In this document: positions 1 through 7,919 of the stretch, one piece after another
How the letters are laid out: each line of letters starts with the position of its first letter
Position numbering within the stretch: the first letter of the stretch is position 1
From: Pirellulales bacterium
Lineage (GTDB): Bacteria; Planctomycetota; Planctomycetia; Pirellulales; JAICIG01
Direction of reading: 5' to 3'
Assembly: GCA_025924495.1 (NCBI GenBank)
Contig: JAICIG010000156.1
Coordinates: 1-15,862, forward strand
Length of the DNA stretch: 15,862 bases
Translations under genes and position numbers: made by a program
Notes under the pieces: model-generated
The model's input: only the letters and a program-made list of their open reading frames with translations
Told to the model about the DNA's origin: nothing
Databases searched by the model: none

Positions 1-2
1 CG

Positions 3-362
3 ACCGCCCAGCATGGGCGACCGGTGCATTGGGCAATTCGCGACCGGAACGAACGGCTGATCGGCTGCTGCGGACTTGACGGCGTCGAACTCGGAAAATC
101 GCATCTCGCCGAGATTGGCTATTGGCTCGGGAAACCGTACTGGGGGCAGGGAATCGCAACCGCGGCGGTCGGCGCATTGAGCCGTTGGGCCTTTGAGGAG
201 TTGGGCCTCGTCAAATTAACCGCTTGGGTTTTTGCGTTTAATCGAGCCTCAGCTCGCGTGCTTGAGAAATGCGGCTTCGAGCAAGAAGGCTACCTCAGGC
301 AACACTACCGAAAAGACGGCAATTTGATCGACGCGCGGCTATTCGGGCGATGCCGCGAGTAA
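3..362 (+). CDS. GNAT-family N-acetyltransferase, 5' end cut by the window
   Basis: C-terminal part of a Gcn5-related N-acetyltransferase of the RimJ/RimL-like group, which moves an acetyl group from acetyl-CoA to an amino group; the substrate cannot be read from sequence. The frame is open back to the window edge, so the in-frame GTG at 24 is probably not the start and the N-terminal strand and helix lie outside. Visible family marks are a glycine-rich acetyl-CoA loop in WGQGIATAAV (about 127-170), the preceding strand IGYWLGKPYW, and the late block FNRASARVLEKCGFEQEGYLR, written here in two parts as FNRASARVLEKCGF and EQEGYLR, which is typical of RimJ-like enzymes. The protein ends at a TAA at 360-362. 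Family assignment is secure; the target (ribosomal protein, small molecule or antibiotic) is unknown. Confidence 0.85.
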   Translation, partial: TAQHGRPVHWAIRDRNERLIGCCGLDGVELGKSHLAEIGYWLGKPYWGQGIATAAVGALSRWAFEELGLVKLTAWVFAFNRASARVLEKCGFEQEGYLRQHYRKDGNLIDARLFGRCRE

Positions 363-481
363 ATGCGGGGGCGAAGGTCGCGTGAAAGGATGCACCACAA
401 TCCCGTGGCTGCTATTCTGGAGTTCGATCGATCGCCCGCACAGCAACCATTCGTCCCTTTGATGCTCCGCCTTCTTCCCTT

Positions 482-835
482 ATGACTTCCGACGAAGCCA
501 TGCGGCGCATTGATGCGCTGCTTACTCATGTCTGGATGGTGCGCACGTTCGTCAAGCATTCGGAGGAAGCGGAAGAGGACGAAGAGCTGATCGAAATCGT
601 CCGCGTACTGTACGACTATAGCCTCGCGTTAGGCCCGGCGTGGAACGCCAAGGACGCCGCCGAGTACTTGAAGCTGGCTCACAAGAAATTCGCCAGGCTG
701 CGGCAAGCGACGGCGGATTTCGCCGAGTTGCAGCCCCAGGTTTCAGCCCACACGAATTTCAAAATGGCAGTCGCTTCCTTGCAAACGGCGGTCGAAGAAA
801 TCGGCCAGATCCTCCAAGCCGTTCAAGCCGCTTGA
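482..835 (+). CDS. Small helical protein of unknown function
   Basis: A 117-residue protein that I do not recognise. It is rich in Ala, Glu, Leu and Lys, with no signal peptide, no membrane segment and no cysteine pair, and should be almost entirely alpha-helical and cytoplasmic. An acidic run (EEAEEDEELIEIV, about residues 28-40) is followed by a more basic stretch (KLAHKKFARLRQ). The heptad-like spacing of hydrophobic residues at the end (VASLQTAVEEIGQILQAV) suggests a helical bundle or coiled-coil oligomer. The ATG at 482 is the first in the frame; there is no clear Shine-Dalgarno. It lies 119 bases after the acetyltransferase and converges with the Uma2 gene. Codon use resembles that of neighbouring genes, so I take it as real. 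No function is proposed. Confidence 0.65.
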   Translation: MTSDEAMRRIDALLTHVWMVRTFVKHSEEAEEDEELIEIVRVLYDYSLALGPAWNAKDAAEYLKLAHKKFARLRQATADFAELQPQVSAHTNFKMAVASLQTAVEEIGQILQAVQAA

Positions 836-890
836 AGATCGAACCCGACCGCCGTCAGAACCACACCCACCACAACGCTCCGTGCGAAAT

Positions 891-1547
891 TCACTTTGCC
901 TGCTCGAACAGTTGCTTGAGAGGCAAAGAAAACCCCGGTAACACGACGCCCCCCTGCAAGGCTTCCTCACCCTTTACGAGCGCAAAGTCAGTCGGGCTCG
1001 TAAAGCACTGGGCCGTCGCAGATTTGGCGTCGATGTACCAGACGAGCCGGACGCCGGCGGCAAAATAATCTTCAAGCTTGCGGGTCATCTCCTGCTTCGT
1101 ATTTCCCTTGCTGAGCACTTCGATCGCCAGATCGGGCGCCAAGTTCGCGATCGGGTCGCGAGGAACCCGTCGATCCGGCAGCCGATCCCAGGAGATGAAT
1201 GAAACGTCGGGAACACGGACTAAGCCGGGGGCCAATCGCACCATGCCGTCCGTGGCGAGGACATATCCAAGATCATGTTCGCGAACATAGGCGCCCAGAA
1301 ACTGAATCAACAATGCCGCCAGATACGATTCGTAATTGCCCATTGTTTTTTCCACCAACACTCCATCCACGAGCTCGCAAAGACGGTCTTCATGTAAAGC
1401 GATGTTGATGGCGTCCTGCTCTGTAGCGACGCCGGGCGCCGGATGATGGCGAACGCGATGTGCTGGAATTGGCCCAAACAGCTCGAGAACGTCGGCGACG
1501 GTGAGTTCCTCTGCGGCAACGGATTGGGCCATGGCAAGTCCGCTCAC
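891..1547 (-). CDS. Uma2-family (DUF820) PD-(D/E)XK endonuclease-like protein
   Basis: Putative restriction-endonuclease-fold protein of the Uma2/DUF820 family, common in many copies in Cyanobacteria and Planctomycetes and of unproven cellular role. Conserved positions of the fold are visible: CELVDGVLVEK (about residues 57-67) with the first acidic residue, the RVPDVSFIS strand with Asp114, then APDLAIEVLSKGNT with Glu143 and Lys147, and a C-terminal YFAAGVRLVWYID block. At 218 residues it has the usual family length, so it looks intact. The frame opens with a GTG at 1547 directly after an in-frame TGA; an ATG five codons later (1532) would also serve and may be the true start (213 residues). 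Neither has a good Shine-Dalgarno. It is transcribed divergently from polA and convergently with the small gene at 482. Such genes are often solitary; nothing beside it suggests a restriction system. Confidence 0.88.
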   Translation of the reverse strand: MSGLAMAQSVAAEELTVADVLELFGPIPAHRVRHHPAPGVATEQDAINIALHEDRLCELVDGVLVEKTMGNYESYLAALLIQFLGAYVREHDLGYVLATDGMVRLAPGLVRVPDVSFISWDRLPDRRVPRDPIANLAPDLAIEVLSKGNTKQEMTRKLEDYFAAGVRLVWYIDAKSATAQCFTSPTDFALVKGEEALQGGVVLPGFSLPLKQLFEQAK

Positions 1548-1564
1548 TCAAAAGAAGAGTTGTA

Positions 1565-1593
1565 TTGATATATTCTCGCTTCCCGGTTAGACA
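1565..1593 (+). promoter_or_regulatory. Weak candidate promoter for polA
   Basis: TTGATA at 1565-1570 matches five of six bases of the -35 consensus. It is 17 bases before TAGACA at 1588-1593, which matches the -10 consensus poorly (three of six). It lies 69 bases upstream of the polA ATG in the divergent polA/Uma2 interval, where a promoter is expected. Sequence support is thin. Confidence 0.22.
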
Positions 1594-1608
1594 GCGGCAA
1601 GAGCACGC

Positions 1609-1636
1609 CAAAGCCTTCGGCGACGCCTCGCCTTTG
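1609..1636. repeat. Imperfect palindrome in the polA leader
   Basis: CAAA (1609-1612) and GGCGA (1619-1623) face TCGCC (1628-1632) and TTTG (1633-1636) around a four-base loop CGCC, giving nine base pairs with a six-base bulge on one side. It sits 26 bases before the polA start and could be a leader hairpin or a copy of a dispersed extragenic palindrome. The base pairing is seen directly; the role is not known. Confidence 0.4.
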
Positions 1637-1662
1637 AGCGACAAATCACCTAAAAAGAGAGC

Positions 1663-4509
1663 ATGACTCAACGCTCTCGCCAAACCATCCTGCCCGGCAT
1701 GCAGTCCGATGACGATCCATCGGCTGGTGAACTGCCGGCTGGTCCAAAAGATCCTCTTCCGCCGGCGGAACCTGGCAAAACCGCAGCCAGGCCCCCTGCT
1801 CCGCCTCCAGTCAGCCTGGCGGGCGAAAAAATCTATGTGATTGACGCCAACTCGCTGATCTTCCAGGTGTTTCATGCCATTCCGGAAATGACCAGCCCCA
1901 AGGGCGAGCCGGTCAACGCCGTCTTCGGCTTCGTGCGCGACATGCTGTACCTGATGCAGGAGAAACAGCCGAACTATCTGTTTTGCGCATTCGACATGTC
2001 GGGGCCGACCTTTCGCCACGAACTGTACGCCGACTACAAAGTGCACCGCGCGGAGATGCCGGGCGAGTTGGTCCCTCAATTTCCGGCGATCCGGCGCGCG
2101 GTTGAGGCGCTCGGCATTCCGCTGTTGGAACTTCCCGGTTACGAAGCTGATGACATTTTGGCGACCCTTGCCCGAGTGGCCGACGAGTTGGGCGGCGAGT
2201 GCTACCTGGTCACGGCCGACAAGGATTGCCGGCAGCTGATCACAGACCGTGTGAAGATTTACAACGTCCGCAAGGACTTGATCTATGATGCCGACGCGCT
2301 GACCGCCGATTGGGGCATTCGTCCTGATCAGGTCGTCGATTTCCAGTCGCTGGTCGGCGACCCGGTGGACCACGTGCCCGGCGTGCCGTTGATCGGACCG
2401 AAGATCGCTCGCGAACTGTTGCAAACGTACGGCACGCTCGACTCCGTGCTCGATCACGCCAATGAAGTGGCCGGCGCGAAACGCAAGCAGAACCTGCTTG
2501 AGGGACGGCAACAAGCGCTGCTCAGCCGCGAACTCGTGCGGCTCGATACGCATGTGCCGATCGACGTCGATTGGCAACGCGGCCGCGTTGGGGGATTCAA
2601 TGTCGCCGCGGTGCAACAACTGTTCGGCGAATTCGGCTTTCATCGCTTCGGAGAACAACTGCGGCAGTTCAATCTTGCGGATGCGCCGGCGACATGGACC
2701 GCCGACTATCGCACGATCAACACGCCCGAAGCATTTGCCAAATTTTTGGCTGAACTTCAGCGGCAATCGCAATTTTCCTTTGATACCGAGACCACCAATA
2801 TCTCGGCGACATGTGCGGAGATTGTGGGATACTCGTTCGCCTGGCAGCCGGGCGAAGCATACTATCTGCCCGTGCGAGCTCCCGCGGGCGAAATGCATCT
2901 CGATCCTGCTGCAACGCTGGCCGCGCTGAAGCCCATCCTTGAAAACCCGAAGATCGGCAAACTCGGGCAGAACCTCAAGTACGACATGCTCGTCTTGCGA
3001 TGCGCCGGCGTCGAGATGCATGGAGCAATGTTCGACACCATGGTGGCCAGCTATCTGCTCGACGCCGGAGAGCGAAACCACAATCTCGACGAGTTGGCGC
3101 AGCGATACCTGAATCACGCCAACATCAAGATCAGCGAATTGATCGGCACGGGCAAACAGCAAAAACGCATGGACGAAGTGCCGGTCGCCGCAATCACCGC
3201 CTATGCCGCCGAAGACGCCGACGTGCCGCTCAGGTTGATGCCAATCCTCGCCGAGAAGCTCGGCGCCAATGACCTGACGGAACTGTTCGAAACGCTGGAA
3301 TTGCCGCTCATCGACGTGCTCGTGGAACTTGAACACAACGGCATCCGCGTGGACATTGATCGGCTCGGCGAGTTGAGCCGCCAGTATGGCGAGCGGCTGG
3401 CCGCGCTCGAAGCCGAGGTATATGAACTAGCCGAACATCCGTTCAACATCGCCTCCCCCAAGCAATTGCAACAGGTATTGTTCGAGGAACAAAAGCTCCC
3501 CGTGCTGGCGAAGACGAAAACGGGGCCCAGCACGGATGCCGACGTGCTGGAAGAGCTGGCGAGAATTCATCCGCTGCCCGCGAAAATCATCGAATATCGC
3601 CAGTTTGCAAAGCTCAAAAACACCTACGTCGACGCCTTGCCGCAACTGGTCAATCCGCGCACGGGCCGCGTGCATGCATCGTTCAACCAATCGGTCGCCG
3701 CCACCGGGCGTCTGAGCTCCAGCGACCCCAACCTACAAAATATTCCGATCCGGACCGAGAGCGGGCGCGAAATTCGCTCTGCGTTCCTGCCAGGATATGA
3801 AGGCTGGCAGCTATTGGCCGCCGACTATTCTCAGATCGAATTGCGCGTGCTGGCCCACTTCTCGGGCGACGAGGCACTGTGTGCGGCCTTCGCAGCCGAT
3901 GAGGACATTCACACTCTGGTGGCCAGCCAGGTCTATGGCGTGCCGCTCGCCGAGGTCACCGGCAGCATGCGGCGGACGGCGAAAGCAGTCAACTTCGGGG
4001 TGATCTACGGCCAAAGCCCGTTTGGCTTGGCCAAAGCGCTCAATATCGCTCAAGAGGAGGCAGCGCGGTTCATCAATGAATACTTTGATCGGTATCCGGG
4101 AGTCGAGGAATTCCTGGCGAAAATACTGGTCGACTGCCGCGCCAAAGGGTATGTTAGTACCGTCCTGGGGCGCAAACGGGCTATCCGCGGCATTCGCCCG
4201 GACCCCGGCCGCCAGCGCAACCTGCCCGAACGGACAGCCATCAACACGGTAATCCAGGGATCGGCGGCGGATCTGATCAAGCTAGCCATGATCGCGATCC
4301 ATCGCCGACTGCAGAGCGAAGCCGTTTCTGCGAAAATGTTGCTGCAGATCCATGACGAGTTGATTTTCGAAGTCTCCGCGGACGAACTCGAAGGCCTGGC
4401 GCGACTCGTGGCCGAAGAAATGGCGGGCGTGCGGCAACTCGCAGTTCCTTTGAAAGTCGACGTGAAGACCGGCCGAAATTGGGCGGAAGTCGAACCGTGG
4501 GCGGGCTGA
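1663..4509 (+). CDS. polA: DNA polymerase I with 5'-3' and proofreading exonucleases
   Basis: Replication and repair polymerase that removes RNA primers and fills gaps. The 948-residue protein has all three domains. After a proline-rich, probably disordered extension of about 55 residues comes the 5'-3' nuclease (IYVIDANSLIF near 57-67, EADDILATLA, TADKDCRQL, GDPVDHVPGVP). The 3'-5' exonuclease keeps its catalytic set: Asp374 and Glu376 in FDTET, Asp441 in LGQNLKYD, Tyr514 and Asp518 in YAAEDAD, so proofreading should be active. The polymerase domain has motif A DYSQIE (Asp721), motif B RRTAKAVNFGVIYG (Lys774, Phe778, Tyr782) and motif C QIHDEL (Asp898). Phe778 is the position that discriminates against dideoxynucleotides. 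The nuclease helix-loop motif reads VDHVPGV where Escherichia coli has SDNIPGV. Purine-rich AAAAAGAGAG precedes the ATG. The stop is seven bases before coaE, so the two are likely co-transcribed. Confidence 0.98.
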   Translation: MTQRSRQTILPGMQSDDDPSAGELPAGPKDPLPPAEPGKTAARPPAPPPVSLAGEKIYVIDANSLIFQVFHAIPEMTSPKGEPVNAVFGFVRDMLYLMQEKQPNYLFCAFDMSGPTFRHELYADYKVHRAEMPGELVPQFPAIRRAVEALGIPLLELPGYEADDILATLARVADELGGECYLVTADKDCRQLITDRVKIYNVRKDLIYDADALTADWGIRPDQVVDFQSLVGDPVDHVPGVPLIGPKIARELLQTYGTLDSVLDHANEVAGAKRKQNLLEGRQQALLSRELVRLDTHVPIDVDWQRGRVGGFNVAAVQQLFGEFGFHRFGEQLRQFNLADAPATWTADYRTINTPEAFAKFLAELQRQSQFSFDTETTNISATCAEIVGYSFAWQPGEAYYLPVRAPAGEMHLDPAATLAALKPILENPKIGKLGQNLKYDMLVLRCAGVEMHGAMFDTMVASYLLDAGERNHNLDELAQRYLNHANIKISELIGTGKQQKRMDEVPVAAITAYAAEDADVPLRLMPILAEKLGANDLTELFETLELPLIDVLVELEHNGIRVDIDRLGELSRQYGERLAALEAEVYELAEHPFNIASPKQLQQVLFEEQKLPVLAKTKTGPSTDADVLEELARIHPLPAKIIEYRQFAKLKNTYVDALPQLVNPRTGRVHASFNQSVAATGRLSSSDPNLQNIPIRTESGREIRSAFLPGYEGWQLLAADYSQIELRVLAHFSGDEALCAAFAADEDIHTLVASQVYGVPLAEVTGSMRRTAKAVNFGVIYGQSPFGLAKALNIAQEEAARFINEYFDRYPGVEEFLAKILVDCRAKGYVSTVLGRKRAIRGIRPDPGRQRNLPERTAINTVIQGSAADLIKLAMIAIHRRLQSEAVSAKMLLQIHDELIFEVSADELEGLARLVAEEMAGVRQLAVPLKVDVKTGRNWAEVEPWAG

Positions 4510-4516
4510 TAAGCGT

Positions 4517-5116
4517 ATGCAAATCGTCGGGTTGCTAGGCGGCGTGGCCAGCGGAAAAAGCCTCGTCGCCAGGCAGCTTTGCGAACTGGGCGCAGGATTG
4601 CTCGATGGCGACCGCGCCGGCCACGAAGTATTGCGATTGCCGGAAATCGAACGCCAGCTGCGACAAAACTGGGGTGACGCAGTGTTTGGCGCCGATGGCC
4701 GGGTTAACCGCAAAGCACTGGGAAAAATCGTTTTCGCCCCCCCGCCGGAAGGTCCCCGGCAACTGCAATGCCTCGAACAATTAACGCATCCCGAGATTGG
4801 CGTTCGCCTGCGGCGTCAGGCAGAAGATTTGGCGCGTGAAGGGCGGAAAGTGGCGGTGCTGGACGCCCCCGTAATGCTGAAAGCGGGCTGGAACAAGTTT
4901 TGCGACCGGATCGTGTTTGTCGACGCGCCGCGCGAGGTGCGTCTGGCCCGAGCTGTCGGGCGAGGATGGAATCAGGAGGATTTTGCCGCCCGCGAGGCGG
5001 CCCAGGAATCATTGGAAGTCAAGCGGGCGTATACCGATACGATGATTGACAACTCCGGCTCTGCGGAGTCCACCGAAGCGCAAGTCAAGCAGCTTTGGCA
5101 TTCTCTCGTCGGTTAG
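4517..5116 (+). CDS. coaE: Dephospho-CoA kinase
   Basis: Cytoplasmic kinase for the last step of coenzyme A synthesis: ATP-dependent phosphorylation of the ribose 3'-hydroxyl of dephospho-CoA. The 199-residue length is normal. The Walker A loop is GGVASGKS (residues 8-15), followed by LLDGDRAGHEVL, the equivalent of the family's DAD...H segment, then LTHPEIGVRLR (family consensus I-HP-I/V) and a DAP...GW...DRIVFVD core. The conserved DxPLLxE motif here reads DAPVMLKAGW, with Lys where Glu is usual. The C-terminal IDNSGS matches the family's I-x-N-x-G lid strand. It starts seven bases after the polA stop and precedes rho; polA-coaE-rho is a gene order seen in other bacteria. No strong Shine-Dalgarno is present, which suggests translational coupling to polA. 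Confidence 0.95.
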   Translation: MQIVGLLGGVASGKSLVARQLCELGAGLLDGDRAGHEVLRLPEIERQLRQNWGDAVFGADGRVNRKALGKIVFAPPPEGPRQLQCLEQLTHPEIGVRLRRQAEDLAREGRKVAVLDAPVMLKAGWNKFCDRIVFVDAPREVRLARAVGRGWNQEDFAAREAAQESLEVKRAYTDTMIDNSGSAESTEAQVKQLWHSLVG

Positions 5117-5130
5117 CTCCTATCCAGTTC

Positions 5131-5165
5131 GGTCGCTTTTCTAGCGGCCAGATAGTTCTTTTGTT
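5131..5165 (+). terminator. Weak candidate terminator after coaE
   Basis: GGTCGC (5131-5136) can pair with GCGGCC (5144-5149), six pairs including one G-U, around a seven-base loop. A T-rich stretch TTCTTTTGTTT follows after a short gap. The stem is short and the T tract is interrupted, so this is at best a leaky terminator between coaE and rho. Confidence 0.25.
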
Positions 5166-5190
5166 TGTGCAATTCAGTTAACGTATAGGG
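5161..5190 (+). promoter_or_regulatory. Weak candidate promoter in the rho leader
   Basis: TTGTTT at 5161-5166 and TATAGG at 5185-5190 are separated by 18 bases, with partial matches to both sigma-70 hexamers. If used, it would give rho a leader of about 60 bases. rho is often autoregulated through its leader, so a separate promoter in this 140-base interval would make sense, but the hexamer matches are modest. Confidence 0.25.
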
Positions 5191-5242
5191 ATCACCCAAC
5201 CTACCGCTGACGCCTTCCGTGCGTCGGCTCAGCATCCCCAGC

Positions 5243-5247
5243 GGGAG
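5243..5247 (+). promoter_or_regulatory. Shine-Dalgarno site of rho
   Basis: GGGAG ends nine bases before the ATG at 5257. It is one of the few clear ribosome binding sites in the window and fixes the rho start, including the acidic N-terminal extension. Confidence 0.6.
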
Positions 5248-5256
5248 TTCTCATTT

Positions 5257-6744
5257 ATGGCAGATGCCAAGGGCGCAAGGCCCCATAAGAGCAAACGCTC
5301 TGAAGAATCGTTGTTTCCCGAAGAAAACTTCAATCGCGCTCCGGTCGACGAACGGCTATTGCGCAATGAAGCCAACGCAGAACCAGAAGAAGGCGAACCG
5401 CTGTCCCTCGCCGAGGAACTCGCGGAAGAAGCGGAGCAGGAACGCGACGAAGTCCACGAACACTACGAACAAATCAAGCAGGGCGATATTCACATCGCCG
5501 AGTTGCAGCGCATGACGATGCCGCAATTGATCGAGCAGGCGCGCAAAGAGAATCTCACCGACTACACGGGCATTAAGAAACAGGATCTGATCTTCAAAAT
5601 TCTGAAAGAGCGCGTGAAGCTCAACGGATTGATGTTCGGCGAGGGAACGCTCGAAGTGCTGCCCGACGGATTCGGTTTCCTCCGCAGCCCTGACTATCAT
5701 TATCTTTCCTGCCCCGACGACATTTATGTCTCGCCGAGCCAGATTCGTCGCTTTGGCTTGCGTACCGGCGCCACGGTTTCGGGACAGATCCGCCCGCCGA
5801 AGGAGAACGAGCGTTATTTCGCACTGTTGCGCGTCGAGGCAATCAACTATCAAGACCCGAACCTGCTGAGCGAAAAGGTTTTCTTCGACGACCTGACGCC
5901 GCTGCATCCCGACAAGCGCGTGGTGCTGGAAGCGGCGGCGGAAGAAGTCAGTATGCGCGTGGTCGATCTGATCGTCCCAATCGGCTTCGGCCAGCGAGGT
6001 TTGATCGTCAGTCCGCCGCGAGCCGGCAAGACCATTTTGCTGCAAAAAATGGCTAAGAGCGTGCTCACCAACCACCCCGAGGTGTATGTGATCATGCTGC
6101 TAATCGACGAACGGCCGGAAGAAGTGACCGACATGGAGCGGCAGGTCAAAGGGCCGAATTGCGAGGTGATCAGTTCGACGTTCGACGAGCCCTCGGCGCG
6201 GCACATTCAGGTTTCGGAGATGGTGATCGAAAAGGCCAAGCGGATGGTTGAGTATGGCCACGACGTGGTGATCTTCCTCGACTCCATTACGAGGTTGGCG
6301 CGAGCCTGGAACACTGAAGTGCCGCACTCCGGAAAAATCCTTTCGGGCGGCGTCGACGCCAACGCCTTGCAGCGCCCCAAGCGATTCTTCGGCTCCGCGC
6401 GCAAGGTCGAAGAAGGCGGATCGCTGACCATCATTGCCACGGCTTTAGTCGAGACGGGCAGTAAAATGGATGAAGTGATCTTCGAGGAGTTTAAAGGCAC
6501 GGGCAATTTGGAAGTTGTGCTCGACCGCAAGCTGGTCGACAAGCGGATCTGGCCCGCAATCGATATCAATCGCAGCGGCACGCGACGCGAAGAGATGTTG
6601 CTCGATCCCGAGGAATACCGCCGTATCTGCATTCTCCGCCGCGTACTCAATGACATGAATCCGACCGAGGCCATGGAGTTGCTCGTCACCCGATTGGGCA
6701 AGACGAAAAGCAACGCCGAGTTTTTGATGAGCATGAAATCCTGA
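5257..6744 (+). CDS. rho: Transcription termination factor Rho
   Basis: Hexameric RNA-dependent ATPase and helicase that ends transcription at rut sites. The 495 residues exceed the roughly 420 of Escherichia coli Rho because of a charged, acidic N-terminal extension of about 75 residues (for example [20 protein letters not shown] at 51-70). The Rho N-terminal helical domain follows ([20 protein letters not shown], 77-96), then the RNA-binding cold-shock-like fold with GFGFLR (138-143). In the ATPase core are Walker A SPPRAGKT (Lys258), Walker B VVIFLD (Asp342), the Q-loop region [18 protein letters not shown] and the R-loop region [11 protein letters not shown]. All catalytic elements are intact. 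A Shine-Dalgarno GGGAG supports the ATG used. It follows coaE by 140 bases and precedes ribH by 29, so it may be read both from polA and from its own promoter. Confidence 0.98.
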   Translation: MADAKGARPHKSKRSEESLFPEENFNRAPVDERLLRNEANAEPEEGEPLSLAEELAEEAEQERDEVHEHYEQIKQGDIHIAELQRMTMPQLIEQARKENLTDYTGIKKQDLIFKILKERVKLNGLMFGEGTLEVLPDGFGFLRSPDYHYLSCPDDIYVSPSQIRRFGLRTGATVSGQIRPPKENERYFALLRVEAINYQDPNLLSEKVFFDDLTPLHPDKRVVLEAAAEEVSMRVVDLIVPIGFGQRGLIVSPPRAGKTILLQKMAKSVLTNHPEVYVIMLLIDERPEEVTDMERQVKGPNCEVISSTFDEPSARHIQVSEMVIEKAKRMVEYGHDVVIFLDSITRLARAWNTEVPHSGKILSGGVDANALQRPKRFFGSARKVEEGGSLTIIATALVETGSKMDEVIFEEFKGTGNLEVVLDRKLVDKRIWPAIDINRSGTRREEMLLDPEEYRRICILRRVLNDMNPTEAMELLVTRLGKTKSNAEFLMSMKS

Positions 6745-6764
6745 GGAAATGCCGGGCGGTCGCT

Positions 6765-6769
6765 GGAGG
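6765..6769 (+). promoter_or_regulatory. Shine-Dalgarno site that may set the ribH start
   Basis: GGAGG lies four bases before the ATG at 6774. This is the strongest Shine-Dalgarno in the window and favours the longer ribH product over the internal ATG at 6819, although the spacing is shorter than ideal. Confidence 0.45.
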
Positions 6770-6773
6770 TCTG

Positions 6774-7289
6774 ATGGTTTTTTTCCGACCTCCAATTTCC
6801 GTCACCCAACCTGCTTCAATGCCCAACGTCTACGAAGGCCAGTTGATTCCGTGCGAAGGTCGCTTTGCGATCGTGACTGCGCGGTATAATAAATCGATCA
6901 CATCACGCTTGCTGGAGGGAGCGGTGGCGACGCTGACGTCGCACGGAGTCCAGGACGATGCGATCGACGTCATTTGGACGCCTGGTGCGTTCGAGATCCC
7001 ATTGTTGGCAGCTCGGATGGCGGCCAGCGGCCGCTATCTGGCGGTGTTGTGCTTGGGAGCGGTAATCCGGGGAGAGACGACACACGACCAGCACATCAAC
7101 CGCGCGGTAAGCAACGAGCTGGCTCGGGCCGGGGTAGAGACGGGAGTGCCGGTCTTGTTTGGCGTCCTGACGTGCGATACGCTCGAACAAGCGATCCATC
7201 GCGCCGGCGGCAACGTAGGCAATAAGGGAAGCGAATGTGCCGAGGCCGCGCTCGAAATGGTCCATCTCCTTGGGCAGTTGCCGGGCTGA
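6774..7289 (+). CDS. ribH: 6,7-dimethyl-8-ribityllumazine synthase
   Basis: Penultimate enzyme of riboflavin synthesis: condenses 5-amino-6-ribitylaminouracil with 3,4-dihydroxy-2-butanone 4-phosphate; family members usually form pentamers or 60-subunit shells. Visible motifs in order are [37 protein letters not shown] (with the histidine expected in catalysis), [18 protein letters not shown] and [16 protein letters not shown]. The usual THFDYV stretch reads THDQHI. Two starts are possible. The ATG at 6774 has a GGAGG four bases upstream and gives 171 residues; the ATG at 6819 gives 156 residues, the normal family length, and begins MPNVYEG, but has no Shine-Dalgarno. I list the longer form; the first 15 residues may not be translated. 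The gene starts 29 bases after rho; nusB follows by 156 bases, a ribH-nusB neighbourhood found in many bacteria. Confidence 0.95.
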   Translation: MVFFRPPISVTQPASMPNVYEGQLIPCEGRFAIVTARYNKSITSRLLEGAVATLTSHGVQDDAIDVIWTPGAFEIPLLAARMAASGRYLAVLCLGAVIRGETTHDQHINRAVSNELARAGVETGVPVLFGVLTCDTLEQAIHRAGGNVGNKGSECAEAALEMVHLLGQLPG

Positions 7290-7445
7290 ATGCTGTATTC
7301 GGCAAAGGCGGCTTGCAGCGAGCTTGTACCGCGGAAAACGCCCACGGTTTGACACGGCAATTCCTGAGTCTCTGAGGTCGGAGTGCCAGGATCGTCGCCA
7401 TCCGCGATTCGATTTAATTTGTCCGCAGACGGTTAATTAGCAGCT

Positions 7446-7853
7446 ATGTCCCGACGCAGTCGAGCACGCGAAGTTGCCCTGCAAGTATTGTTTCAAGACG
7501 ACTTGAATCCGGGTCTCAATCCGGCCAAGTCCGACGAGTTTCTTTGCGCGCGTCTGAAGGCGGAGGAATTGATCTCATTCGCCCGCTCGCTGGTCGCCGG
7601 CGTACGCCGAAACCGCGCCGAGCTCGACGAACTGCTGGCCAAGACCGCCGATAATTGGAGCATCGACCGGATGGCGGCGACCGACCGCAATGTATTGCGG
7701 CTGGGCGCTTTCGAGATTCTCTATGCCGACACTCCCGACCGCGTCGCCATCAATGAGGCCGTCGAGCTGGCCAAGCGATATGGCACCGGGCACTCGGCCC
7801 AGTTCGTCAATGGAATCCTCGATCGCTTCCTCGCCAAACATCGCGATACGTAG
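7446..7853 (+). CDS. nusB: Transcription antitermination factor NusB
   Basis: Small all-helical RNA-binding protein that joins NusE (ribosomal protein S10) on boxA RNA and supports antitermination of ribosomal RNA operons. At 135 residues it has the usual length. Family signatures are the N-terminal SRRSRAREVALQVLFQ (residues 2-17), which carries the arginine-rich boxA-binding helix, the central NWSIDRMAATDRNVLRLGAF region and the C-terminal RVAINEAVELAKRYG plus FVNGILDRFL. The start ATG at 7446 is the only sensible one since the conserved block begins at once. It follows ribH and precedes ftsY by 66 bases. No good promoter is seen before it, so it is probably co-transcribed with ribH. Confidence 0.97.
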   Translation: MSRRSRAREVALQVLFQDDLNPGLNPAKSDEFLCARLKAEELISFARSLVAGVRRNRAELDELLAKTADNWSIDRMAATDRNVLRLGAFEILYADTPDRVAINEAVELAKRYGTGHSAQFVNGILDRFLAKHRDT

Positions 7854-7919
7854 TAAAGTTCGCAATTCATGGCGCCGACTCCCGGTCTTCATCCACCACC
7901 TACTAGTTAACGCCTCCGC

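Noticed and set aside
640..1068. Plus-strand frame overlapping the small helical protein and the Uma2 gene
   Set aside because: Out of frame with both genes, Arg- and Pro-rich and low in structure, as expected for a shadow frame.
1390..3336. Very long open frame (648 codons) on the minus strand over polA
   Set aside because: It is antisense to polA and mirrors its codon bias; it shows no domain, and it runs through the Uma2 gene and the leader. polA on the plus strand is fully supported by catalytic motifs.
5356..6075. Minus-strand frame of 239 codons over rho
   Set aside because: Antisense shadow of rho in GC-rich DNA, with no motif.
6885..6890. Perfect TATAAT
   Set aside because: It lies inside ribH codons for the conserved RYNKS stretch and has no suitable -35; a coding coincidence.
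7349..7354. Perfect TTGACA before nusB
   Set aside because: No acceptable -10 hexamer lies 15-19 bases downstream.
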